From the NCBI GenBank assembly GCA_024220505.1, contig JAKZZE010000013.1:1516121-1580120 (forward strand): a stretch of DNA of 64,000 bases, read 5' to 3'. Positions 1 to 8,816 of this stretch are shown piece after piece (the first letter of the stretch is position 1; each line of letters begins with the position of its first letter). Origin of the DNA: Rhizopus arrhizus. Lineage: Eukaryota; Mucoromycota; Mucoromycetes; Mucorales; Rhizopodaceae. A program made the translations under genes and the position numbers. The notes beneath the pieces are model-generated. The model was not told the origin of the DNA. It saw only the letters and a program-made list of their open reading frames with translations, and did not search any database.

Positions 1-681
1 TGGGTTGTACGGTGTTGTAGTCTTGTGAATAATAGAATAAGCTTGGCAAACTTTGCGTACCAAACCACTTAAGAAAGGTTTTCCGTTATCAGTAACCATG
101 ATGGTTGGACATCCGTGTCTACAAATAATATCTTCGTATAGAAATAGAGCAATCTCTGAAGAAGTCTGAAATCGTAACGGTCTTGCTTCAACATATTTTG
201 TGAGGTAATCAATTGCTGCGACAATATACCGGTGTCCTGATCTTGAGGTTTGTACATGTTTCACGTCCAATGCGACTCTATCGAAAGGTTTTATGGAAAC
301 GGGAACTGGATAAAGTTCTTCTTTCAATGATTTTTTCCCAAATACTTGACATCTAGAACACGTTTTGACGTATTCAAAAATATCCTTCGCCATGTTGTCC
401 CAATAGTACCGAGTTGCAATTTTATGTAAGGTATTATTGTATGCTAAGTGTCCACCTAGAGGATGTTGATGATACGCATTCATCATTTCTTGGGCTTCTT
501 GCTTGTTGAGAACCTTACGTATGGTTCCATTTTCCGTATTGTATCTATATAATCTGTCTTTGTATAAAGTGAAATTAGGGGATTCCCTGATGAGGAATTT
601 TTGTAAGCTTCTTGTTTCATCTTCTGGAATTTGCATAGTTTGCAAATATGTTGCCATCTGGTCGATTTTTCGTTGTTCCAT
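1..681 (-). CDS. Ty3-A integrase, separate ORF, cut by window edge
   Basis: This is the integrase of a Ty3/gypsy retrotransposon on the minus strand, which inserts element cDNA into the genome. An ATG at 681 opens a frame of 227 codons that stays open to position 1, so the C-terminus lies outside the window. The N-terminal HHCC zinc finger is visible (HQHPLGGH, then CSRCQ), followed by the catalytic core with LDVKHVQ and VTDNGKPF, where the first two catalytic Asp residues sit. It is closely similar to the intact integrase at 60,066-61,412. It is not fused to pol: the pol frame stops at 919 and this ORF starts 237 nt further on. No stop or frameshift is visible in the part present. Confidence 0.85.
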   Translation of the reverse strand, partial: MEQRKIDQMATYLQTMQIPEDETRSLQKFLIRESPNFTLYKDRLYRYNTENGTIRKVLNKQEAQEMMNAYHQHPLGGHLAYNNTLHKIATRYYWDNMAKDIFEYVKTCSRCQVFGKKSLKEELYPVPVSIKPFDRVALDVKHVQTSRSGHRYIVAAIDYLTKYVEARPLRFQTSSEIALFLYEDIICRHGCPTIMVTDNGKPFLSGLVRKVCQAYSIIHKTTTPYNP

Positions 682-918
682 TTTTGATATGTTATCGTTT
701 TGTGTTACTGTTTTGAATTTTTGCAATCTTATTGTTTCAGGATTTCTTTTGTTGATGTGGGAATTTTTTTTTCTGCTTAATTTGGTTTTGTACTGTTTTT
801 TAATGAATTTTTCTGGATTATTTATTTCAACTACCCCTCCCTGCCTCCATGTAGTTTGATAAAAATATAAAGTTGATAATATATACAAGTTGTTAATTAA
901 TTGTGAGTGTTGAATTTT
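682..918 (-). other. pol-integrase spacer of Ty3-A with G-rich hairpin
   Basis: This 237-nt gap between the pol stop and the integrase ATG has no long ORF on the element strand. At 828-858 the arms CAAACTAC and GTAGTTG flank a purine-rich loop with runs GG, GG, GGG and GGGG on the minus strand, so it could form a hairpin or a G-quadruplex. The same motif occurs in the equivalent spacer of Ty3-B, once well formed (59,864-59,893) and once degraded (from 59,769). It could be a central polypurine tract, an internal promoter or an internal translation element. The role is unknown. Confidence 0.5.
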
Positions 919-3900
919 CTAGTATCCAAGTCGAGATAGAAAGTCGGCGCTTTCGTTGACTCTTCCAGGTCGATACTTCACCTCGAATTCATATTCTGAT
1001 AAGATAGTAATCCATCTGGCGATTATTCCAGTGGGGTTTGGCGTTTTTAGTAACCCATTTAGAGCCGAGTGATCAGTAAGCACTGTGAACTTTTTTCCAA
1101 GTAGATAGGGACGGAATAATTTTACTGCCCATATGACTGCCAAACATTCTAATTTAGTGGGAGCGTAATTTGATTCAGTTGACTTGAGGCCTCGACTTGC
1201 ATAGACAATTGGGTGTTCATGACCATTTTCATCCAATTGAGTCAATATAGCACCAAGTCCTAATTTGGATGCGTCGGTTACTAGTATAAATGGTTTGTTG
1301 AAGTCAGGTCTTGACAAGATAGGTGCAGTAGTAAGTAATTTCTTTAGCGTTTCAAATGATTCAGTAGTCAAGCTTGTCCAAGGGATTTTCTTTGTGGTTT
1401 TCGTTTGATCATGCAAAGGTCTTGCAATAGCAGCAAAGTTTTTAATAAAACGTCTGTAATAGGATGCTATTCCAAGGAATCCTCGAACTTGTTTAATTGT
1501 TCTTGGCTGTGGATATTCGACTATTTTTTGAATTTTACTGGGGTCTGTTTGCAATCCTTCTTTCGTAACGATATATCCAAGAAATTTAAGATGGTCCTTG
1601 AAGAAGAAACATTTTTCTGGGTTTAATTTGAGATTTGCTACTTGGATGCATTGAAACACTTGTTCTAAATGTTGCAAATGATCTTGATGATTGAGAGAAT
1701 ATACGTTTAGGTCGTCAATGTAAGCGACTAAACACTTGTTGATAAGAGGCCGAAAACATAAATCTATTAATCGTTGAAAAGTTGCTGGGGAATTTACAAG
1801 ACCCATTGGTAGTGTGTTATAATGATACGTGCCAAACTTTGTCGTGAAAGCTGTTAGTTCTTTACTGTCTTCTTCCAGGGGAACTTGATGAAATCCAGCT
1901 CGCATATCCAAAGCTGAGAACACTTTTGCCTTGCCTAATGTATCCAGCAAATCATCAATGCGGGGTAAGGGATAGGCGTCTTTCTTTGTAACTGCATTTA
2001 ACTTTCTATAGTCTATCACCATTCTGTATTCGCCATTCTTCTTTTTTACTAATATCACAGGGGCTGCCCAGGGGCTATTCGATGGAGCAATTACACCCAA
2101 CTTGCAATATTTATCTAATTCTTTTTGCAGATGTTCAGTCTCGATAGGACTCATGCGATAAGGTCGATGACTTATAGGCATAGTGTCTTCTTTTATCGTG
2201 ATCTTATGCTTTATCAAGTTTGTGTATCCGATTGTGTTATTGTCCCAGTCAAATATATTCTCGTATTTCTTTAGTAACTTCTGTAGACTTTGTTTAATAT
2301 CTTGACTTATTTCTCCGATTTCAAGTTTCGTATATTTGTCTGGTTCTAATAGCATGTCTTCTTCATTTTTTTCTTTATTATTTGGTTCAGACATTTCCAT
2401 CACACACAAGTGAGGATTCGTGTCAACATTATATGCTTGTACTATGGAATCTTCCTGTGGATTGATCTTTTCAATAATGCCGATTTCTTCATCAGGGTCC
2501 AATAGTATATCTTTTGATGATCGATTGTATATTCGAATTTCTATACTTTTACGATTTGTGACCAGGTTTAAACAAGAGTCAAAATATCCCATGGCATCCA
2601 TTATTTTAGGATTCGTTATTTCCAAATTGTATATTATATCCTTCCTTTCGTTCTCCAACTTTCTGACCCATATTGTTTTTGAAGTATTTGATGCTATAGT
2701 TAATCCATGTGGAGGAGCTTTTAGTAGCATGTCATTTCCTTGACTTAATACTTTTATGTCGTCTTTATCATTTTCCAATAATAGAAGCGATTCGTCTTCT
2801 TCATCTTCTAATTCTTCTTCTGCCGATTCCTCTGAGCTGTCTTCAGATTCTTCGTCTTGATCTGTGCTATCGTCATCATCTTGTATTTCAGCTTCAAAGC
2901 GTACATGTTTGGTTTCCTTTGAGTTTGTTAGGCTGATAGGATGTTCATACTTCTGAGTGTAGCTTGAGACCTTTGGCAGTGTCGTATTTTTTCTTAAGAA
3001 GGATATTTCTAATTCGGCTTTCTTGTTTTTATATGTCACCTTTAATGTTGAACTATTGAAGTCAATTTTGGCTTTTGCTCTATTTAACCAATTGTTTCCA
3101 ATGATAAGTGGATTTGGACAAGAGGGTAAGACTTCTACTGTGCATGGAATGATCATGTTGTCCTTGACACATATAGGTACGTCATATATAATTCCTAAAG
3201 CAGGCTGTTTGGTTCCATTTCCTAAGGTGAATATACTTTCAGAGGCAGCATCAATATATAAACCAAGTGTGTCAGCGAGAGCTTTAGACATGCATGTTTT
3301 TGCTGCACCACAATCAATCAAGGTCTTGATAGATTTGTCTCCAATACTAACTTTAGAATATACTGCTGTGGTATTTATATCCTCTTCTTCTATAACTGCC
3401 ATAGTTTCTTCCGGATTGGTGACTTCAACAGGGATTCGTATGGGACGGCAAGCTGCGGCCATATTTCTTCGTAATTTAGGTGCTGCAACCATAAGGTCTC
3501 CAACAGTTATATCTGCTTTCTTATTTAAGACGTCCGACACAATGTCATAATTTAATGGAGGTGCCTTCGTTTTTCTTTTTGGTTTCTTGACCGTTCTGCT
3601 AGTTTGCATTATTCGTTCTGTTTCCATAGCTTCGGGTTGACGTGTGACAACAGGCTGATGTGAAACCAATGGTTGTTGTGTGATTATGGGTTGATGCGTA
3701 ATGATAGGTTGTGTAGTAGTAACATCATTTAATTTACCCTTGGCTTTTGTGGTTGATCTCCTAACTCTTTCTCGTGTGCCTTTGCTTGGTTTTTCGTATG
3801 GAATGCTTGTAGTGACTTCAGGTGGGTACTCTGGTCTTACAGCTGCATATAAATCGTGTGTAAAGGGTGGTGAATAAGTTTCGCTTTGAGTGAGGAGCGC

Positions 3901-4002
3901 ATTGAGATTGTGGGGTTGATTATTAATGGTTTTGTTATATTTTTGGTTATTCGATTGACCATTACTTTCATTTTTGAAAGCAACCGAACCAACTAGTTTT
4001 TT
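919..4002 (-). CDS. Ty3-A pol: protease, reverse transcriptase, RNase H
   Basis: This is the pol region of a Ty3/gypsy element. The first ATG is at 3669, but the frame is open upstream to the end of gag, so expression by -1 frameshift at 3996-4002 is likely. The order is an N-terminal linker, an aspartic protease (LIDCGAAKTCMS), an acidic linker rich in D/E/S, reverse transcriptase (YRMVIDYRKLN, LPMGLVNSPATFQ, catalytic YIDDLNVYS) and RNase H (LVTDASKLGLGAIL, VLTDHSAL), ending ADFLSRLGY. No stop interrupts it. The protease active site reads D-C-G, where Ty3-B has the usual D-S-G. That may inactivate the protease. Integrase is absent from this frame and is encoded separately downstream. Confidence 0.9.
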   Translation of the reverse strand, partial: KKLVGSVAFKNESNGQSNNQKYNKTINNQPHNLNALLTQSETYSPPFTHDLYAAVRPEYPPEVTTSIPYEKPSKGTRERVRRSTTKAKGKLNDVTTTQPIITHQPIITQQPLVSHQPVVTRQPEAMETERIMQTSRTVKKPKRKTKAPPLNYDIVSDVLNKKADITVGDLMVAAPKLRRNMAAACRPIRIPVEVTNPEETMAVIEEEDINTTAVYSKVSIGDKSIKTLIDCGAAKTCMSKALADTLGLYIDAASESIFTLGNGTKQPALGIIYDVPICVKDNMIIPCTVEVLPSCPNPLIIGNNWLNRAKAKIDFNSSTLKVTYKNKKAELEISFLRKNTTLPKVSSYTQKYEHPISLTNSKETKHVRFEAEIQDDDDSTDQDEESEDSSEESAEEELEDEEDESLLLLENDKDDIKVLSQGNDMLLKAPPHGLTIASNTSKTIWVRKLENERKDIIYNLEITNPKIMDAMGYFDSCLNLVTNRKSIEIRIYNRSSKDILLDPDEEIGIIEKINPQEDSIVQAYNVDTNPHLCVMEMSEPNNKEKNEEDMLLEPDKYTKLEIGEISQDIKQSLQKLLKKYENIFDWDNNTIGYTNLIKHKITIKEDTMPISHRPYRMSPIETEHLQKELDKYCKLGVIAPSNSPWAAPVILVKKKNGEYRMVIDYRKLNAVTKKDAYPLPRIDDLLDTLGKAKVFSALDMRAGFHQVPLEEDSKELTAFTTKFGTYHYNTLPMGLVNSPATFQRLIDLCFRPLINKCLVAYIDDLNVYSLNHQDHLQHLEQVFQCIQVANLKLNPEKCFFFKDHLKFLGYIVTKEGLQTDPSKIQKIVEYPQPRTIKQVRGFLGIASYYRRFIKNFAAIARPLHDQTKTTKKIPWTSLTTESFETLKKLLTTAPILSRPDFNKPFILVTDASKLGLGAILTQLDENGHEHPIVYASRGLKSTESNYAPTKLECLAVIWAVKLFRPYLLGKKFTVLTDHSALNGLLKTPNPTGIIARWITILSEYEFEVKYRPGRVNESADFLSRLGY

Positions 4003-5228
4003 GACTGGTTAGGTTGTTGTGTTTGAGGCTGTTGCGGGAGCGGTCTGTTATATTGCGGACGGTAAGTTTGATTATTAAAGTTATTTCTGTTTCGTCCTTG
4101 ATTGCTATAGTCTTGTCTTCCGTAATTATTATCATTACGTTGGTAACCATTGTTATTATAAATATTATTATTGTAGTCGTTATTATTGTGACCATTATTG
4201 TTGTAATCGTTATTGTTATTTTGGTGTTGATTCTGATAATTATCATTGTAGCGATTACGACGATTGTAATTTCTAACAGAGCTTTGATACTGCTGTTGAT
4301 TACCCAATTCATTTCGGATGGTTTGTTGAATAAGATTGACCAGATCCTGTTGATGATTATGTTGACTAGGACATGTTCCATTGTTCCTTTGAACTTGATG
4401 AGGATAACTTTGGGCATGATAATTATTACGAGTGATCTCCAATGTTGATAGTTGGTTAGGACCAGTTACAATTTGAGGGTTAGGCATTACAGTGTTAACC
4501 ATTCCGTAAGGATGTAAGTTAGAGATTGGGATTACTTGAGAAGGCCTTTCGTTTGCATCAATCAACTCTATATTATGATCATTTGATGGGTATCTCTGAT
4601 GATAAACACCATCGTCATGATATATGAGAGCGTTGTTTACATTTCTTGGTATGAATGGGTTGTCGACCGTTGCGATCTTGCGTGGACGATTTGCGTTCCA
4701 CCATCCTTCTGCGTGGTTTAACCAATCTTGAAATGTTCTAGCACTGCTTTGTATACAAAATTGTTTGATATCTCTTAATAAACCTGCGCGAAAGCGGCTT
4801 TCGATTACGGCTTCACTAGTAATGTTGGCCAAATCAGCGGCTTCACGTAATCTTGAAAGGAATATTTGAGGATGTTCTTGATCTCCTTGGATCATATCAT
4901 TGAATTCCAATTCATAATTCTGAATTAATTCAGGAGTAATATAATGACTCTTCAAATGTTCCATAGCTTCATCGTAAGTCACTTGAGGATGATCCTTGAG
5001 TATAGTTTTTTCAAAGTAGATCTTAGCAGCTCTACGTAATTGAGATTTGAGAATAGCGAGTTTGCGATTGTCACTATGTGTGTTGCTGAGCACAAGGTAG
5101 GAATCCAGTAGCTCTTGAAAATGACGGAAGTCTTCGCCTTCATAGCCATAGAATTCGATTAATTTAGGACGGTATCCTTGGATTTGGTTGCTATTTTGCA
5201 CCAACGCGATAGGTTCTGTTGTTGCCAT
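3993..5228 (-). CDS. Ty3-A gag capsid protein
   Basis: A 411-aa structural Gag that would form the retrotransposon particle. The N-terminal two thirds look like a retrotransposon gag domain (FYGYEGEDFRHF, ITPELIQNYELEFN, ESRFRAGLLRDIKQF) and match the gag at 55,524-56,636 closely. The C-terminal third is very rich in Asn, Gln, Tyr and Arg (repeated NNN, YNNN), and I see no CCHC zinc knuckle, so RNA binding probably relies on the basic Arg-rich tail. It ends in SKN followed directly by TAG, immediately after the slippery heptamer. The start is the first ATG of the frame, about 120 nt downstream of the primer-binding site. The ORF is intact. Confidence 0.88.
   Translation of the reverse strand: MATTEPIALVQNSNQIQGYRPKLIEFYGYEGEDFRHFQELLDSYLVLSNTHSDNRKLAILKSQLRRAAKIYFEKTILKDHPQVTYDEAMEHLKSHYITPELIQNYELEFNDMIQGDQEHPQIFLSRLREAADLANITSEAVIESRFRAGLLRDIKQFCIQSSARTFQDWLNHAEGWWNANRPRKIATVDNPFIPRNVNNALIYHDDGVYHQRYPSNDHNIELIDANERPSQVIPISNLHPYGMVNTVMPNPQIVTGPNQLSTLEITRNNYHAQSYPHQVQRNNGTCPSQHNHQQDLVNLIQQTIRNELGNQQQYQSSVRNYNRRNRYNDNYQNQHQNNNNDYNNNGHNNNDYNNNIYNNNGYQRNDNNYGRQDYSNQGRNRNNFNNQTYRPQYNRPLPQQPQTQQPNQSKN
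3996..4002 (-). promoter_or_regulatory. -1 frameshift slippery heptamer at gag-pol junction
   Basis: The gag codons TCA AAA AAC TAG contain A AAA AAC, a canonical X XXY YYZ slippery site, immediately before the gag stop. Slipping back one base puts the ribosome in the pol frame (AAA AAA CTA GTT), which is open to 919. The same heptamer ends the gag of Ty3-B. Confidence 0.75.
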
Positions 5229-5347
5229 TGTTGAGAGTAAATGTTTTGATATTGTTGATTCGATTTTGAGTAAGTTCTTTGATTTGTTTGATAGATTTCT
5301 TGATTTGATTTAATTTCTTGATTTAATTCGATTTATTGATTTAATTC

Positions 5348-5366
5348 CCTCGTAGTGACCACCAAA
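5348..5366 (-). promoter_or_regulatory. Ty3-A primer-binding site
   Basis: Read on the minus strand, TGGTGGTCACTACGAGGG lies two bases inside the LTR end, as expected for a tRNA primer-binding site starting with TGG. The same sequence is at 55,351 in Ty3-B. I could not identify the primer tRNA. Confidence 0.65.
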
Positions 5367-5861
5367 TGTAATTTTTTGTTGCTTCAATGGCTTGTAAGAG
5401 TTAACGGTTTTGAAATAGAGTAAAGTTGACGAAAGTGAATAAAAAAAAATAAGAGTTGGGTAAAGTATTGGTATTAAATTCGTTTGTAAGTGACCACCAG
5501 ATCTTGTTAAGTAGATCAAACTTGCTTGTAATAAGGTAACTTGATAAGAGTTTTAAGAATGTTTACAATGAAGATAATTGACTTCAAGGGACTTGTCTTG
5601 CTTGTATTTTAAGAGTATTATACCAAAAGATTCAGGGATAAAGATACTTGATTTATTGGATAAAATATATTTAAGATAAGTAAAGTTAAAATATATATGT
5701 CAAGAGAAGTGAAGTAAAATAAAAATAAAAACTTGTCTATTTTATAGACAAAGAAAAATAAAGTTTCATTTTGATATAAGGTTTGATTTCGATATAAGGT
5801 TCAAAATTAAAAATCACAAACCGCAGCCATTGCTGGTGTTTATGTTGTAATCTTCGTTACA
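5367..5861 (-). repeat. 5' LTR of Ty3-A
   Basis: This is a 495-bp segment next to the primer-binding site. It begins TGTAA and ends TTACA on the + strand, giving short terminal inverted repeats. Its length matches the 489-bp left LTR of Ty3-B. It contains the family motif AGATCTGGTGGTCAC (minus strand, 5489-5504), 137 bp from the LTR end, and a CAAGGGACTTG segment seen in related LTRs. The outer boundary is inferred because the partner LTR is outside the window. Confidence 0.6.
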
Positions 5862-5930
5862 ATACCAAAAGTAGAATCAAAAGATGTGACAGTAGGATAA
5901 AAGTGCGACGAAATCGAGAAATTAAAAAAA

Positions 5931-6001
5931 TGCCGTGAGCAGGAATCGAACCTGCGTCGAAGCGGCCACAACGCTACGTACTGCCACTATACTATCACGG
6001 C
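5931..6001 (-). tRNA. tRNA-His (GTG)
   Basis: The minus strand folds as a tRNA. The acceptor stem GCCGTGA pairs with TCACGGC followed by discriminator A, the T-arm contains GGTTCGATTCC, and the anticodon loop TTGTGGC carries anticodon GTG at 5967-5969. No intron is present. A run of seven T on the minus strand (5924-5930) directly after the gene is a good Pol III terminator. The LINE at 6058 has duplicated the first 15 nt of this gene plus 56 bp of 5' flank, but the gene itself is complete. Confidence 0.93.
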
Positions 6002-6057
6002 ACTTTTCTTTCGCTTTTGGTTAAAAAGGTAAACTTGACTCTTTTTTGGAAAGCCGA
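5987..6057. repeat. 71-bp duplication, left copy (tRNA-His 5' end plus flank)
   Basis: This 71-bp segment recurs at 12,981-13,051 with a few differences and at 31,472-31,542 apparently without differences. It covers the first 15 nt of tRNA-His and the 56 bp upstream of it. Flanking the full-length LINE on both sides, it looks like an unusually long target-site duplication. Confidence 0.75.
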
Positions 6058-6195
6058 TATCTCTGTCAAATCTATCCATCCATCAACAATTTTTACATCA
6101 ATCGACTCCTTTTGATCTATATTTTATTTGGTTCAACTCTTATTCTGCTACCTTCAATACTTGTTGCTTAATCGTTGCTCAAAGTTTGCATCCAA

Positions 6196-8813
6196 ATGTC
6201 AACAACAAGGAATACTAGAGGATCCAAAATCCTGAATTCCGCCGCCGGACCCAATTCGTCCGAGCTCGAAGTCACAGTGCAAAATCTCAGTCACGCACTT
6301 CAAGAGGTAACGACTAGACTCTCAGCCTTAGAACAGCTTAAGTTGGAATTGGAGACTTTGAGAGGTGAGAATGCTCGCCTCGTACAAACCAATGAATCTC
6401 AAGCCAATGAGATTGCTTCTCTGCGTGCTCAGTTAGCCGCACAAACCGCCGGGGTCCCTACAAGCACCCCAAGTTCAAATACCGCTCTTTCTTCTGCTGC
6501 TGCTCCTGCTGGTGCTAAACAGTCCGTTTCTTCGCCCTCCTTGGGTACTGCTGCCTCGTCTTGGGCTACTGTTGTTTCTCGTTCCACCAAGAACAAGCTT
6601 CGTCGTCGTGCTGCCGCTGCTCGTGGTTTCCAGCCTGTGTCTGGTGAGCAAGGTTTTGACTATGTCTACATACCTAGATCTCGCAAAATGACATACAGTA
6701 GCGGACAAAACTGGTGCACAAAACTTTTTTTCAGCTTTTAACTACCATTACCTGCTCATGGTAATTGCAATAGTCATGAAACTGTACTAGAAGGAGGATA
6801 TACTAGTCATTGTAATTTATGTATGTTCTAAGCATGACATTGTTAAAACTGAGCGATAAGCGTGCTTTAAATTTATAAAATTTTATATTTTCTAAAAACT
6901 GCAAAAGTGGCTAAGACCTTAGACTTTATATAATCATCTCATCTCTTGATATCATCGGATGTTCTTCTTTGCATATGCTAATAATATGCGTGTATATCAT
7001 TTTCAATAAAAGAACCCGGCTCTTTAACTACTCTTTTCCAAAGATCATCGACCCTTTTTGATCTAGTGTCGTATCATCATACCTTTGCCATCAATTGCCA
7101 CCTGGCATGCTTAAGAGGTCTTAGGCCGGGATTAGTGGCGGCTAAACTTGTAGCACAGAAGCGCTGTTATCAAATATTGAGTTTGTGACATGCGTCGACT
7201 TGTGCCTTGTGTCATTGTCATACTGAAACGAGAGATTACGACGTCTTAGACCACTATACGCTAGGCTTTTGTGGTATGAAGTAAGCGAAATATATGTGTA
7301 TATTTATGAGTTCATTATACCATCATATACTTGACACACATATTCCGGTCCTCAATATCTAATACAGCCTTAAAACATAACACAGCAGCCAGCATGCTTC
7401 ATTGTTTGATCACCGTGAAAAAATCGCTCAGGTTGCTCGACTTGCTTTCAATATTAGTGTATACTATCTGCATCCATAATGTTCATATTTGTTTCATTGC
7501 TAAAGATAGCAGACTTTCAGCCCTCTATTGTATACAATGGCTTGTCGTGATACCACATTCATCGCTTTTTCCGGCTAATACAGCTGATGAAATTCTTCGA
7601 TTCCTTACTTCCAGACTCAAAATCTAGCTTCCTACAGTGCCTTCAGACTGACAATTTGCTAATACTGTATCTTAAGGTCCTCAAAATGTGCTGAGCATCG
7701 GAAACTGTGTGTAACGGACCTTGTCCAAGCTTTAGGTTGGTGATTGAGCTAGTAACTTTTCAGACTAAAAGCGGGAGACCTTCATGATCACAAGACATTA
7801 AGTTTCGTTCTTCCCTCTTTCTCCTGTTGATTGTCCATTTAGAGATTCTTGTTATTCTAGAAATATCTGTTGTCGTACCAACTAAGTGTATTCGAGATCT
7901 CAGAGTTTCGTTTTTACAGTTGCTTATTTTCTTAAACATATAAGGCTAGTACTTTGTTATAGTGAATAGGGTAAAAACAAAAGGGGGGATTCAATGGGAA
8001 ATAGAAAATAACTACGGTTTTATATATTTTTAAGAGCTACTAAAATTCACTAATATGCGGTGAAATCTGAAAGCAAACGGGAGAGATATGGGGAAAATTG
8101 AAAGAAGGCTAGACAAGCACCACATTTTTGGCGAAAATTGAAATATGCAAAAAATCACTAAAAATGACCTTATGCCTGGGGGATGTCCGGTACAGTTCCG
8201 GTTTACATAACATAATGTATATTTTGGACTGTCTTTCAGATGGTATATGCCACAAAAGTCGCAGACATATGGCGGAGATACAATGTTGATTTTAATTTTT
8301 GTGCACCAGTTTTGTCCGCTACTGTATACCGAAGCTCGTCGTCGTCTTGGTCGTCTGGGTGTTGACACCTGGCGGGTGCTAGATGTTTCGTTCCCCGCGC
8401 ACTCCGTTGTTGGCCTACTTGTACACCTCCAGTACAAGCCTGCTCTCGTCTCATTGCTTGAAAAAGCAAAGATCAAGATCCTCGATCAGTTCGACCCTTT
8501 GGATCCTGACAACGTTGCTGACCCTGCTTTCTCTTCCGCGTCTCTGGAGGTACGTCAAGAAAAGATGGCGCACATTTCTAATGAGCGTTGCCTTCGTACC
8601 CTTGAGCGCTTGCGCTATCCTGTTGCTGTTGCTGTCTCGCGCTTCTTTTTGGCTAATGCCATGGTATCTGACGAGGCTGTCTCTGATGTCTTGTCTGCCA
8701 AGCAAGATCGTCCCTCCTTCCCTCGTCATCCTGATCAACCCGACGACGACATGGTTCTTGATGACTATGAGCATCACCGTCCTGCCTCTCGTTCCAGCTT
8801 TGGATCATTATAA
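6196..8813 (+). pseudogene. LINE ORF1, split by a 1.6-kb insertion
   Basis: This would encode the RNA-binding chaperone protein of the LINE. The first in-frame ATG is at 6196. Residues about 15-85 form a likely coiled coil (many L/E heptads after SSELEVTVQNL), followed by a Ser/Ala-rich stretch and a basic segment (KNKLRRRAAAARG). The reading frame is interrupted after codon 166 by the TA-flanked element at 6696-8324. Removing the element with one TA copy leaves the frame open to the TAA at 8811, giving about 328 codons in all. The C-terminal part has no zinc knuckle that I can see. The stop overlaps the ORF2 start in TAATGA. Confidence 0.75.
6696..8324. mobile_element. TA-flanked Tc1/mariner-type element inside LINE ORF1
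   Basis: This 1629-bp insertion has perfect 28-bp terminal inverted repeats beginning CAGTAGCGGACAAAACTGG. TA dinucleotides flank it (6694-6695 and 8325-8326), as expected for Tc1/mariner target duplication. I find no convincing transposase frame on either strand; the few ORFs inside are short and unlike known families, so it is non-autonomous or fully decayed. Its length and CAGTAG ends resemble the Tc1-like copy at 14,850-16,486, but the TIR sequence differs after CAGTAG. Confidence 0.85.
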
Positions 8814-8816
8814 TGA
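8811..8816 (+). promoter_or_regulatory. TAATGA stop-start overlap, ORF1/ORF2
   Basis: The ORF1 stop TAA (8811-8813) overlaps the ORF2 start ATG (8813-8815) in TAATGA. The same stop-start arrangement is known to couple translation of the two ORFs in the silkworm LINE SART1. Here it supports the ORF2 start choice. Confidence 0.6.

Noticed and set aside
503..859. 118-codon + strand ORF in the Ty3-A integrase/spacer region
   Set aside because: It is antisense to the integrase frame and has low-complexity, Phe/Leu-rich composition.
3968..4448. Ile/Val/Thr-rich ORFs on both strands over the gag tail
   Set aside because: Alternate frames of the AAT/AAC-rich Asn repeat in gag.
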